From: Gorsachius magnificus
Lineage: Eukaryota; Chordata; Aves; Pelecaniformes; Ardeidae
Direction of reading: 5' to 3'
Length of the DNA stretch: 64,000 bases
Assembly (NCBI GenBank): GCA_034008185.1
Contig: CM067084.1
Location: 6,219,385-6,283,384 of the forward strand
Part shown: piece by piece, positions 1 through 12,829 of the stretch
Layout: every line of letters starts with the position of its first letter
Position numbering within the stretch: position 1 is the first letter of the stretch
Notes under the pieces: model-generated
What the model was told of the DNA's origin: nothing
Databases searched by the model: none
What the model saw: the letters and a program-made list of their open reading frames with translations, nothing else
Program-made: the position numbers and the translations under genes

Positions 1-1879
1 TCAATTTCAGTTACTGCAGCCTGGCTCTGACGGATCACAGAATAACGTAGCCACAGTAAATTATTCAGAATTCTAGATTATAGCTCTTTCCAAAGCATTA
101 CCACTGAACTTGAGGCTATAAGGCACTCAGCAGTTCTCAAAACAGCATTTTGCAATGAAAATACCTTTTCCTTTCTTTAAAAAAAGGTTGTGGTGTTTTT
201 TTTTTAATTCAGAGAAAAATGCACCTTTAATTAAGAGGCTAAACAAACCATGCAGCCATTTTTCATTTTAGATTTCTAATGTGTTACTTCCCAGCATGGC
301 AAACATCTACGGTTTTGTTTTCTTGTTCAGATTTGTGAACAGAGAAATACGAGAAGAACGAACCAAGTAGTAGGAGTAGAAAAAATAAATAAATAAAAGA
401 GTGCAGTGCAAAACCAATGTACATTATTTTTACCCGAAAATCGTCTCTGTCTCATCTGGATGTTTAGACACCATCTTTGCTGTAGCATCAGAAGCCAAGA
501 TTCATAAAGAAAGTCATGGGTCATTCCTTTGCCACTTTGGGATTCAGAGCCTTGGGTTATAAAACCAACTTTTCCAGGGATAAACACAGCCACAAAACCC
601 ATCTTTTAAGGACAGTGATGCACCTGCCTCTCTCCTTCTCTCCTCAGAGTGGCACATCCCAAACTGTAACAAACTCTTCTATTCCAGGACATTGCTCCGC
701 AAAATAGGGAAACAAGAGGGCAAAATTCAATCCAGGTTTCCCAAGGTCAGTGTGTGCACTCCAGTCACTGAAATATTAGATAAAAGGAACAGATGTCAAC
801 TCCTTGTACCCGTCCTAAGTGAAAGTGGCAACTTCTGATGTGCTGAATGTAGAACATTTTTCTATTAATTATATTGCCAGGACTCCTCCTGATATGAGCC
901 TTCAAGAGATATAGGAAGCTACGTGCCTAATACATGCACTCTACAGGCTGCAAGCATGAGACAAAAGATCGATCTTGTCAAGAGCAAGGCACCTTCAGCA
1001 ACAGAAGAGTTGCAAGACTTTACTCATCTCTGGAACAGTATTACTAACAACTTACAACCTTCCAGGTTTAGGAAACAATTAAACAAGACTTCAGTAAACA
1101 ACATTATTTTGGGACTACATTTAAGCATTACAAAGTCCCTTTCATTTGTATGTATTTTCTAGAAAATTACAATAAATCTAATACAGTTCTTTAAAAAAAA
1201 AAAAATACAAGGAATTAAAACATACCCACACTTCTGCCTTTATTCACCTTTTTTTACTTTTCCCTTCTATTTACAACTTTTATTTCATGGAGCTGGCCCC
1301 ACATGTTTAATAATTCTTGGATCCACCCATAAGTATGTAGGATATACATTCTGAATACATGTACAATCAAATAATCTTTAAGCTAGTTAAGTACCCAAAT
1401 AATTTTTGCCACACACACATTCAATTATGACTTGCTCAGACTCATATAAGTACATTAAAAAAAAAATTTTTTTGGATACTTGGAAATATTTGATTTAGAC
1501 ATCTTCCCAGCTACATCACTGCAAAAGCAACAGAAGACATAAAAAAAAAAAGCCTTTGGCCTGAATGGGGTCAGATTTTCACAAAGGGGAAATCACATAT
1601 CTCAGTGGTCATGTCTGGTTTCCCACTTGAGTTTATGAAATCTTTAATTCATTACATCATGTTTACTCGATATAGACAGAAGCATTAGTGTCAGAAAGAG
1701 CAAACTGTAACTCAAGATAGAAATAAGAAATCAAGCAATAAGAACAGGAAAGTTTGTTTTCACATGTGTGTTATAAAGGTAAAAAAAAAAGAAAACATAC
1801 ATTTACAAAGCACACACTATGCTTTCTACAATTGTTCTTCACATCCAGCTCTTGTTTCTCTCTTCTCCAGCTGCAGGGA

Positions 1880-1950
1880 AGACTGCTTTTTTTTTTATTC
1901 TGTGCATACAGTGCTTAGCACAACTGTCAAGGACCTCTAGACTTTACTGA
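1880..1950 (+). repeat. MIR/core-SINE-like 3' end fragment
   Basis: The stretch around cagtgcttagcaca (1910-1923), preceded by a 'gcagggaagactg' segment and followed by an A-rich end, resembles the 3' part of old amniote core-SINE/MIR elements, where a 'cagtgcctagcaca' box is typical. Diverged; family assignment from memory. Confidence 0.35.
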
Positions 1951-4857
1951 AATAAAGAAGACAAACAAGATACATAGTTTAATCTCAACAAATCTCTAGA
2001 CAGAATATTTTCCCTGAAAACATCAGCCCTTTAAAGAAGCATGCATCGTTCACCTATTTGCTGTGTTTCATAAAATTTGTTTTATATATAGAAAGATGGG
2101 GGGTGCATGTGCTGTTGTGTGTTAAATTTAACTAAGTGTCTTGTTGGTCCAAGAATTTGAGACAAAACAATACAATATACTGTTATCCTATCAATCTAAC
2201 CCAGATTGGAAATTGGCCAGTGCTGCACTGTTTGAAATACAGTTTGCATATTGTCAAATATTTTAAATACATGGGCAATAATATATATCAAACCCAGATT
2301 TTTTTCACATGGGGAAAATAAAATAAAGGAAAAATAATTATAAAAAGATAGTCAAATTTTACATTAACCCAAATCCAAAGAATAATCCCAAGGCAACCAT
2401 AAATTCTGTGGTATCCTCACTCAATTGAAAAGCCACTGCTGCATCTGTGGCTTGGGGGGCAGGGATGGGAGAGATGGGAGAGTTCTGTTGATCAAATAAA
2501 CCACAATACTTACTTCATACTTAATATTACATAGTTTATTTGAGCAGATAATGTGGGTTGAGAATGTTAATTTAGCCCCATGGCATACTTCAATTACATC
2601 CACTGTCAAGTGCTTTCTCATCAATCTACCCTTCGGCCCTGCTGGTAGAAAATATCCAACACCAAGTAATGCCTGAGAAGACCCAGATCTTTTGTGCAAA
2701 ATGCTTATCCACTGAATGCTGACCAGACTGAAGAACACCTCTTTTTATACTGAAACTGATGCTCACCAGATCACTATTAATTTTCATGATAACAAAAGAA
2801 ACCATAATGAGATTATGTCTTTCAACTCTGTTCAGTCCAGTACTTAAAGTTTACAACTCCACACCTTACTAAAATAAGCCAGCACAGCACCTTCCCCTCC
2901 TCTCCCGCTAATAAAGGACAAAATACAATTCACAATGTGGCTGTCCTATCCATTAATAATTCACATATGGGCCAGTATCAATCTGCTGCTCAATGCTGAG
3001 CAGTCTTTTTTTGGTCAGCAATGTCTGTGTCCCTTCAGCTCGGTCACAGAAACAGATCTTCAGCTAATGAAAAGTCAACATAAGTCTCTTGAACTCTGTG
3101 CATGTGTTAGTTTACACACCACTCATAACAAGAGCTGACAGTTTCATTTTGCAGTTCGGTTTAGTGATTTTTTCAGTCTTTAAATTCCATTTTTACCCCT
3201 TTTTGCCTGGACGCAATTTCCTTCAAAAACTTTATAACAAGATAAACTGCCACAGGCTGTAACTCATCCTAAAGAAAGCTTTGATCTGAGAAGTTTAAAA
3301 ATATCATGGGAAGACTTTTAAAGCTGTTAACAAACATTTCAGATTTGAATGACAAAACCTAGGTTCAGATCATTGTTTACACACTTGATCCTCATGGGAA
3401 TTTAATACTTTGGAAAATGGCAAACCTTGTAAGAAATAGTTGCAGAGTTTCTTGATTGACTGATCTTGCTGAGTTTTACTTCACCTTTCTACAGTGAGGT
3501 ATTACTGAAGAATACTATTTGAGGGAAATAAGTTTGTCTTGAAAGTATCGGCATTGAACACATTGAACTATAGCTAGATAAAAAATATCAGGCAAGTTCT
3601 GCAATTTATTATGTTTCTATGAGTATACTGGAACATGAGTTCACCTATCACAACATGCGACTTACTGCTTTTATCTTTTAAGAGACTAACTGGTAAGCAA
3701 ATTTCAAAGTTACACGCCTGACTGCATAAGGAAGATGAATTTTGAATCACCTATAAATCCTGAGTAGATAGCACCGATACCCTTCTCCAACCGGAAACAG
3801 AAACAGTGCCACATGACTTATCTGAAATTCAATGCTATTTGAATTTCAAACGTTAGATTAACACGCAGAAAAATGCAACCACAAATACCAGCACTGAACA
3901 GGCAAGAAAGAATATATTCAGCCTCATGGATGTTCCTTCAGAGGATACATAAGTTAAATTACTCAAAAAGCTACTCACTGTAGACTTTTCATTCGGATCT
4001 AGTTAAAATGTAAACAACCCTTGAAAATTTAGTTTGTTTTTCCACTTCCTGTGTTATGCAATGTACTCAAGTTACACAAGGTTGTTTTTTCAGCTGGATC
4101 ACAACATGGTAGCATTTGCAGACCAGTGCTGATGTTTCATTAATGATCTCCATAACAAGAAGATCATTGTTTTCTTTTATGTAAATGCTGGCTAAGTTAC
4201 AATCACATTAAAATTTACTACATTCTTTTAGGTGGCCCAGTATCAGAGAGAAGGTCATGCTTCCTACCAGTAAGGACACTCCAGCAATGTGTAGGCTATT
4301 TTGGGTGAGTGCCTGGCGATTAAAAATCCACATAGTTAATGAAGTCTCCCAGCAAAAGAGGAAATCTCAGTTGTTCATGTCAAAACAAGAAGAGAACTTG
4401 GTTTGTTAGGTGACATTCAAACTACTCTCTATAAAAAAAAGGTTTTATACAGCTGAAACTCTTCCCAGTCAAGGAGCCAGATCTAATAGCTGACTCAGAA
4501 TACAGTTTCAAATTTTAACTTCACCACAGACTTCAGAGCATGGCCAGGCCAATTTATTATTTCATTCCTCATTTTTCAACCACAAACTAGAAACAGTATT
4601 TTTCTTCCCTTTTCTTAGCTATTAATCTAAACTGTAAGGTCACTAGTTAGGAATAACTATGTAGGTGCAAAACAGTACAAAGTAAAATAGCATCCCAGGC
4701 TGTAAATGAGAACAAGCAGAAGACCACACTGCACACATCAAATAAATCTGTAATTCTTATATTAACATTTTCAATTGGCAACGAGGTTTCAGTTCACAAA
4801 TCACTCAGCAAAATTCTTTTCCCAAATCAAAATCTTTCAGCATAGTAATGAACTATT

Positions 4858-4916
4858 ATCATATTAAAAAAATCATATCATATTAAAAAATCAAATCATA
4901 TCATATTAAAAAAATA
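4858..4916. repeat. AT-rich tandem repeat, about 2.5 to 3 copies
   Basis: Imperfect repeats of a unit of about 20 bp close to 'atcatatcatattaaaaa'. Copies differ mainly in A-run length and one inserted 'aatc'. Confidence 0.7.
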
Positions 4917-7855
4917 AAAACTCTACATAAAGTTACACTTAGTTTCAGCTACAAACTGGCAGGAAAATTCTGACTATTCATGTCACACGCAAACACTATT
5001 CCAAGCTTAAAACAAGGTTTCCAGAACAAATGTTCTTTTACATTGTTACTACTAACTTTACTGAACAGAAAAACATGCACAAAAATCCGCCCAATGCCCT
5101 CCTCACACGCAGACTCTGACTGACACTTAGAAAAGCAGCATTTACACAAACTGGAGATGCTTTAGGGAAAAACTACCACAAGATATAATGAATAAAATAT
5201 ATGCAATAAACAAATAAGATTTGAAAATATAAAAATAAACCACAACATTACTAACAAATGCTTTCAATAAATATGCCACATTTCATCTTGTAATTCCTTT
5301 GCTAGTTTCCCGAGGCAACAAGTCATGTTAAGAAAATGCTGCCACTAGCTGCAGCCCGCACAGGGACTGCCACGCAAGGGCTCCTCATTGCTGTGTAAGG
5401 TGGGTGCCAGAGAAGCACTCCCAGAGGAACATGTCACCTAATCATCTGACACAAATGCCTCCTTCTCTCATGAATACCTGTGGGTCTCATTTGGTGGCTT
5501 CTTTTGGAAATACTGAAATGTTAGATACCTACAAATGTAGTAAGGAACTAGGTATCCCAGTATCTATAATCCCAGTCAGTGCTTGGACACATAAACACAA
5601 GCAGCTGGTCTCAAGTGCTCTTCTGAATGAACCTAACAATGCTGACTGCCTCTACTCATGCAGCTCTGAAAATGTTAGAAAAACACGGTTTGAAAAGAAC
5701 AGTACTTTAGCAGTTCAGTGAAACAGCTATAGCACGTGGGGAATTGTGACAGCTACATTGCAACAAAATTAAAAATAGATTATAATGTATGTCAAAGATA
5801 TCAGAACATAGTTTTCTAGGGACCTTGAACTCTGCATAATTACTTATGTTATAACAAACTCAGATGCAAAGGAAGTGTTAACTTTTCTCTACAGAAAACC
5901 ATTCCTGCTTTTACCACTTCCAGTCACATTTTCCTAGGTCACATCTTATCCTAGTAATCCACAGCAGTGCATAGCCACAGCAGTGAGAGTTCGAGCAGGG
6001 ATCAAGATCTGGCAGGTGCCTCTGGAGGAAGGTTGCGAAAACACTGTGAAAAATATTGGTTCAAGTTGTGAAATCAGCAGGGAATACACCACTCATTTTG
6101 CGCTTTTGTTCTTCTGCTTGGAAGGAAAATAGATGAGTGCATCTTTCCAGATTTCTTGGAGAAAGATCTAAACACAGAGAAAGACAGCCAGGAAAGGAAG
6201 GGTTGAGAAGGTGACGTGTAACAGCAGTAATAACCTGAAGGGAAAAGGCAAAGAGGGGAAAAAAATTTAGAGGGAAACAGATTTTGTATCATACTTAAAT
6301 CTGCTCCACGAACTCTACTAAAGTAAGAGAAAAGGTTCAGTGGAATTGAGAACACAACGGTAAAATCTTCCAGGGAAGCACTCCTGCCATTTGCCAGGAC
6401 TTTTGCATCACCTGAAATTCCAGTTCCCTCTACTAAATGATGAGTTCCTTCTGCATCTCATTCCTAGTCTCCAAGATATTCTCTCATGAGTTTACATACA
6501 AAGCTACGGAAATCGACCTAAAGTTCCACAAATGTCTCTCTTTCTGCAGCCCTTCTGCTTGTAGCCTACACTTACCTCAAGAGTCCCTCTCACCATGTAC
6601 ACACAAAGTTGTACTTTTACTAAGAGTAAGCACACCAAATCAAAAATGTGCCATAGAAATTGTGAATTGCTGCTGCTCTCCCTCCAAGCACAACCACATA
6701 AACACTTGAGGTCTCTTCTGTACCAGACAGCGAAAGCTATTTCAATAAAATCAGCAACTTTTGGCAGTTCATACAATAACAATAGCAGATGGTGTAAATA
6801 ACCTGAGCTGCAAGGAGAAGAAAAGCCATTCTGTTATTGTACATCTTTACTTCCTGTAAGTCCAATATAAAATGTGGGGTCAAAAGGATCTTGTCATTAG
6901 GTGGCAGGCTGGATTAAACGTCATTAAGATGGTTTGGAATAACACTGGCCTTTCACTTAAGATAGTTTTATAAAGCTATTAAAGCTGCTTTAGAGTCAAA
7001 TAGATGAAACATTACAGATGCTTTCATGCGAAGCAAAACCACACACAAGGCCACCTCAAAACCTGAGCTATGTAGGTAGAAGTGTTTCACTGGATATTTT
7101 TTATTGGCAGAACTGTGTATCTGTACATCTGAAATGAGAAGGCAAAACAGTACAGACAAGAGAAAAGAAAACCGAAGCCATTCAGGAAGTCAGAGCAAGA
7201 ATCATGTGCATATGCCTAAAAAAATCCTTTAATGGAAGGAGTGCGTTTTATACTGACCACTACCAAGAAATTCTTGGAATTGCACTTAAGACTTTTTAGA
7301 GCGTTTCTATGTTTGGGGTTTTTTGTTTTGTTTTTGTTTTTTTAAATTTTTCTGTATTTAGAAAACTAGAGTTTTATATCTTCCTTGTAAACAAGTAAGA
7401 GTTCATTTAAGCTTTTCTTTACATTGCCATCAGTTTCCTCTCCTACTGGAAATTCCCTGCAAAGCCCCACATTTTGACTATTTCTGCTAGAGAAGAATAA
7501 CATTTTTGCAGTCTGTTGCTAGCATATTCTCCCTAGTTATTCTAGCAACAGCACTGCAAAATCAGAGCAACAAGAATGATATCAGGAAAAAAATCAGGCT
7601 GTGAAGAGGTAAATTCGTGTTCAAGAAGCAAGTATGGCCAAATGAAAGTAACAAAAAGTCTGCTCCTCAGTCACGTCTACAGCACTTCGAAAATCAGGAA
7701 AGAAGCTTAAAAAAAGAAAAAGGAAAAAACCTCACAAGCTGGGGAAAAAAAAAAAATAAATCAGGAGTTAGAGAATTCACAAAAGGAAGTAAAGCATCAT
7801 TCAGAGTGTTTCCAGAAGAAAAGGCTGGACAATGAGTTGCATGAAAAAATAAAGC

Positions 7856-8290
7856 ATGGTTCATCCAGTTTTGTGCTTAGATGATACGATGCATGCTAAA
7901 AGACCTGATATCTTTACAATGCTCTCTGCTAACCTGAAGCTAAATCCAGAAAAGTTCGTAGCAAGTCCAAGAGAGACCATCTACCTTTCTTACACTGTCA
8001 GCAAGATGGGAATTACCACTGATGGGAATTACCACTGACCAACCCCCACAACGCTGCATTGAAAAAAAACATCTCCATAGGCACTCCCAGACATGCAATT
8101 CTGTACATCAGTGCTTTAACTACAGGTTTATTTGCAGGTATGCCAATACTGTAAGCCCACTATTTAGCAGGAAGTTTCAAGGCTGAAAAAGGCCCTTGCG
8201 ACTGCTCCTTTCTTGGCATACCCATACTTCAAAACCCTTCAGACTGAACACAGATGATAGTACTTATGAACTGATGGTGGTGTCAGCAAA
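7856..8290 (+). mobile_element. Ty3/Gypsy-type retrotransposon pol remnant (reverse transcriptase to start of RNase H), broken
   Basis: Three blocks on the plus strand read like consecutive parts of a Ty3/Gypsy polymerase, in the right order and at roughly the right spacing. Block 1 (7856-8038) has CLDD at 7874-7885, matching the Y-x-DD catalytic box with Tyr replaced; then LKLNPEK at 7934-7954; then YLSYTVSKMGITTD at 7982-8023, matching the usual YLGH.VS..GI..D. Block 2 (8115-8165), shifted by one base, reads FNYRFICRYANTVSPLF, matching the YYRRFI..F....PL motif. Block 3 (8196-8290), in the same frame as block 2, reads SKPFRLNTDDSTYELMVVS, matching the start of RNase H with its first catalytic Asp. 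A frameshift, a stop near 8181-8183, shortened spacers and a 16-bp tandem duplication show it is dead. The spacer between the DD box and LKLNPEK is several residues shorter than usual. No LTRs or integrase were recognised around it. Confidence 0.8.
8005..8036 (+). repeat. Perfect 16-bp tandem duplication
   Basis: The unit gatgggaattaccact occurs twice head to tail (8005-8020 and 8021-8036) inside the Gypsy pol remnant. It adds 16 bp, not a multiple of three, and so contributes to the frame change between the first and second pol blocks. Confidence 0.9.
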
Positions 8291-8990
8291 AAATCATGCA
8301 AGTATTTTAAGTAATGCACATTTATTACTGAAGTCCTTGCTCCACAAAAATAGTCTGGTAAATCACCTGGAAAGAACTTGTGGGAGGGGTTGAATCTATA
8401 GGATATTTTCACTGATTTGCCAACTTGTCAAATGTCCAGAAATACTGCTGCGATCTGATTTCAGTAGCTCTGAGGCTTGGCCACAAACCTGTTCAGGTTT
8501 GTACAGGCAACCTTTCAAGTGCATGCTCATTTATACCTTTGTGAAATATGGGTTGTCCTCTGACATGTTGTGGGGCTCTGGAGGTAGGTGCAGCTCACCT
8601 GACAATGTCGGAGCTGCCTCTCTTCCCAAGTCTTCACATGCAAGTGACTACATCTGCATTTCTCAGTTCTGTGCAGCATTTTCAGTTCTCTCTGGGTCTT
8701 CACACCAGTCTTTTGTGGCCACAGAGGAACTGCAGAGCTTAGGTAGGAATATCCAAATTGCCAGTGCCACTGCAAGGGATTTTAGTGTAAGGAAACATGA
8801 TTCATTACCAGCTTTCCTCTTTTCCCCTCCTTACATCTATACCCAGACCTCCATTCTGTTCTGTTGCTGAATCACTACAGAGGTTGGGCAAATCAGATGT
8901 AACCAACTTGGTTCAGAGAGGTCATAAATTTCTGCAGCTCTTGTTCCAGTCAATGGAAGACACAAGTGTTTGGATTACAGCAAATAGGAC

Positions 8991-9045
8991 AATTAACTGC
9001 CTTGTGCTTCAGTTCCCACATCCATAAAATGGAAGCAATTATTCC
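8991..9045 (+). repeat. MIR-like core fragment
   Basis: The segment includes 'ttaactgccttgtgcttcag' (8993-9012) and then 'catccataaaatgg' (9019-9032). This follows the well-known MIR core, 'ttaacctctctgtgcctcag' and then 'catctgtaaaatgg', base for base with few changes. Related amniote repeats share this motif, so the exact family is open. Confidence 0.55.
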
Positions 9046-10150
9046 TTCTTTCTGAAGTGCCAGCAGAATTTTACATGAAAACTGCTGAAAACTTCCTCTC
9101 TCCTATAGACCATGGTGGTCTGTCATTATGCCAGCTCCTTTATCCAGTGTTACTGCCTGACTAGCTGCCCTTCTGTTTAATGAAACAAGCAGAGCAATGA
9201 GCCAGAAGTCCTCACCACTCCCTTCTTCCTACTTGCCCATCTTACCACATGGCTATTTATGCCACCCCTGTCTGGCTACCTCCTCCTTTTCTCTGAGTTG
9301 GGGACACCTGTTCTGCTGCAGCAGAAAAGAGGTAAAAAAAACAAAAAAGGAAACCATCAGAGAGCTTATTCAGGAGTAACAGGGATTTGAATACTATCTT
9401 CCCCAGCCTGATAATTACAAGGAAATGGCAGGAGATCTAAATCATGATTGGGTAGGAGGTGGTCCTGCCAGCAAATATGATAGTCCTAGCAGGCCCTGTT
9501 CAGCAGCTCTTTTGCCATAAAAATATTATTGCACTGAAATGAAATATTTTGGCCTTGCTCCAGTAATAACTGAGGGAGGCTATTGTTGCTCTGGAAGGAA
9601 CTTTTGCTCAGTGCAATAGAAGCAGCCACTGCCTACTGGAGAGAAAATTCAACAGAAATATCTCTTTGTTCTAGCATTCTGGACTGAGCCTTGATTTCTC
9701 TCCCTGCTGTCAAAAAAAGGAATGCTCTGCAAAGGGGATCTTAGCAGCAGACAGTCATTTGAATATATGTTGCCTTGGTCTGGCATACTGCCTGTTAAAA
9801 CAGACATTTTCTTACAACCCTAAGACCTTCTGGCTTAACTTTGAGTCAGACAAGTTCACCTAAAACAAAGCGCAGAGTGCAAGTTAGATCTAGTCAAAGT
9901 GTATGCATTATCTTGCTGGAATCTGCTGGGCATCTTAGAAATCTTGATACTATAGCCTAAGAGTATAAGATGAATATAAACAATGAGAACATTTTGCTAA
10001 TTAGACTGTCAAACAGAAAATGTAAAAGCACACGTTTAGATATTCAAATGCACTTTAGATACGTGTTCATCAGCCCTTTGGTGGCCAATATACTGAAAAG
10101 AAAACATCAATAGTTTGCAGAAACAGAACACAGACAAGACTTAGCCAGAT

Positions 10151-10168
10151 AGCACTCTAACCGCTAGA
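10151..10168 (-). repeat. Possible tRNA-derived SINE head (A-box-like)
   Basis: On the minus strand 'tctagcggttagagtgct' resembles the A-box region of tRNA-derived SINEs (tctagtggttagagcac). No B box or SINE body was recognised next to it, so this is weak. Confidence 0.2.
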
Positions 10169-10314
10169 CTCTTACTTCCTGGCTTGTCACTGACACTGTT
10201 ACCTTATAAAGCAACACTGAGCAGCAATTAAGTAGGGCTGTTATTCACCACTAACTTAGCAAAGGAAGAGAAATGAATGAGCTTTCCCAGGTTGCAGTAG
10301 TTCCAGATTGTCTC

Positions 10315-10440
10315 TCAAAGGGCCGCATCAATTACTGTCACTTATTTGTCAGCAGTATGCCATGATTAATTGGCGAGATCCACATTTTTGCGTGCCTTAC
10401 GTCATAGTCAGCTCTGCTCCTCCATCTGTTTTTATTGGTG
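10315..10440. promoter_or_regulatory. Possible conserved non-coding or enhancer-like segment
   Basis: A balanced-composition stretch in AT-rich intergenic DNA. It contains a homeodomain-type ATTAATTGG (10365-10373) and a CREB/ATF-type TTACGTCA (10397-10404) with intact CpGs. No repeat or coding content recognised. Function is a guess from motif content. Confidence 0.2.
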
Positions 10441-12829
10441 TTATAGACCAAAACGTTCCACACCATGTACCTTGTCAAAGCTATATTAATGTCTCACAAT
10501 GGACCCAAGCTAAAACAACTTAAAACCCTACAGATTACCCAAATGTGCTGAAAATAAAGATGTAAAGAGAAGTGACTGAAAGATTTAGTAGAATTGAAAG
10601 TTGAGATGCAAAAAAGAGCAACAGATTTTAAGCTTTCTTCAGCAAAATGAGAATGTTATGTTGGCAGAATAAGGGAATTAGTTGTCAGTACTAAAATATG
10701 TGGAAAAGTTTTTATCACTAATTCAGAGTAAGTAGCACTTTACAAAACCCCCCAAGACATTTACAAAGTAAATTATTACTTAGCAAGAATAAGTATGTCA
10801 AAAACAGCCTTAAGTTTCAGTTCCTCATACCCTTACTTTCCTATTTAGGATGGTGTTTGAATGCTTCTTATTTTCTAAAAAACATCTGAGTCTGATGTGC
10901 TTTCACAGAAGTCCAACATGTATTTAAATGTTTTCTTGGAGTCTTAGTGAACACATACACACATGTATGTGCTAGGTAGTTAGTAAAAAACCCCATACAT
11001 ATACTGAGGAGCAGCACAGCAGGACAGCAGATGGTAACACACAAACATGGTTATAACTATAATAATGGCTTAATCATCAAAACACCATTCAACATATATG
11101 TGGTCGCTTTCATGTGTAGAGATGAATGTGCTTTAAAAAAAGTAATTAAACAAATGTTATTTCCATTCTAGTCTTGACAGCCATCAGGACTTTTTATAGG
11201 TCTTGTGATACCTGTCATCTTTCTGAGAGCTTCTACTCAGTAACCGTGCCATTTCGAGAATCCAACTTTTGGTCTTTTAAAATACACTTCTCTCTCTCCT
11301 AGCTGGAGAAAAGGTAAAATATCCAAAATCTTCATGTTCAGCCTCCAGAATCCATCCATTTTTAGAATCCATCTCCTTAGAGCCAAAAGATCTATTTCAG
11401 AAGATACCGTGAAGGATACTATTGCACTTACATAGGAATTACACTTGCCCTTCCAAACTTCTTGCCTTCCTGATCATCTGAAACATTCAGTAAATATTTA
11501 CACTATGATAATCTTCTGGCTTTTTGGTTGCATTGGTTTCCAATAGCACAATGGATAATTAGAAGTCTCTCATAATTATTGGACCATCTATTAGTAATTC
11601 TGCAAGGGTGGCACTTGTCCTTAACACAACGGGTAAAGGAAGCTGTTAAGTGCCCCCAAATTTGCATATTTTTATTCTCACTATTTACAGCCTCAATTCA
11701 AAAGCATTATTTTTCTTTCAAAGGAACTAAATTTTAATACACTTTCTTTGCTTACCCTTTAGTTAGCAGAAGTGATTGACAGTCCAGGCCAAACATTAAA
11801 ACACCTGTATATTCTCCTTCAGTTTCCCCACAGCTCTGGAACATTCTCTCAGAGCTTGAATCTGAGTCCTTTTGAGTGAGCTGGATGTTCAATTGCTCTT
11901 CTCCTGAAAAGTCTTATTTTCTATTCCTGTGTCAATGAAATAATACAGGGGAGAAAAGGGGAAAATGAGATGACCTTTTAGAAAATGGAATATTCCACAT
12001 CATCATTCCCCTTAACATTGTCAGGCATTTAAAGTTTCCCACTGGGAGAGTGACCGCTCCATTATTAGCTGTGATAAATAAAATCCTCCCAATAACAAGT
12101 TCCCTCCTCAACCTGCAAGTGCCTTTATAGAAACAGAAGCTTCTGATCAGCTTTGTGCTCCTTCACCTCAGAATTCTGGTGCTAAACCAAGAAGAAACAA
12201 AAACACAGAAAAGACAACCACCAGCCTTACAAATCAAAACTGAGTTTACAGTTTCAAGAGATGTAAATGGTCTGTAATGTCAAATGCAAATAATTTCAAA
12301 TACAACTAACGAAATTTTACTTCCATTTCCGTATGTGTCACAACATGATAACAGCATCTCCCTGGGTCCATGAGTGTCTACGTGACCTCTGTCAAAGAAA
12401 TAAGCTTACTCCAGTGCCTCTGTCTCTCTCATTTTCTATCTGTTGTTTCACTCTTGTAACATCCAGCTACTACCCCTACCTTCACTGAAGTGACCTCTAA
12501 AGTCTCTGCTGTCATACTGCAGGCATGAAAATGACCACAGACACCATAAAAAAAAAAAACAAAAAACCAAAGAAAAAACAACAAAAGCAAGTTTTGACCT
12601 GAAAAATTACAGAGATTAGGAACCAGGTCTACAAGAGGCAGCAACGCTGCACAATAAAACCTTAGTTACCAACAAGAAATTAATTTCATGCTTTGAATAT
12701 TTTTGCTACTTTCTCAAAAACAAAAAAAAATACTCTGCAACATCATGCAAATTACGCAAATGTAAGCACAGAGGAATAAGGTTAAGATAACGGGACATAC
12801 AGGCCAAAATGCAGATAACTACGCCTTTG

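Larger units (their letters stand above)
1..7855. other. Intergenic DNA, left edge
   Basis: AT-rich with scattered short homopolymers. Besides the MIR-like piece near 1900 and the tandem repeat at 4858-4916, nothing recognisable was seen; open frames are all about 105 codons or fewer and overlap on both strands. A short GC-richer stretch at 5340-5400 has no CpG-island character. Confidence 0.6.
9050..12829. other. Intergenic DNA
   Basis: No gene seen. Contains the A-box-like piece at 10151 and the motif-bearing segment at 10315-10440; the rest is unremarkable AT-rich sequence. Confidence 0.6.

Noticed and set aside
4142..4168. 8-bp-stem hairpin (aatgatct / agatcatt)
   Set aside because: Stem of this length is expected by chance several times in 64 kb.
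8499..8870. 123-codon plus-strand open frame just after the Gypsy remnant
   Set aside because: Checked for RNase H or integrase motifs and found none; overlapping frames on both strands point to composition rather than coding.
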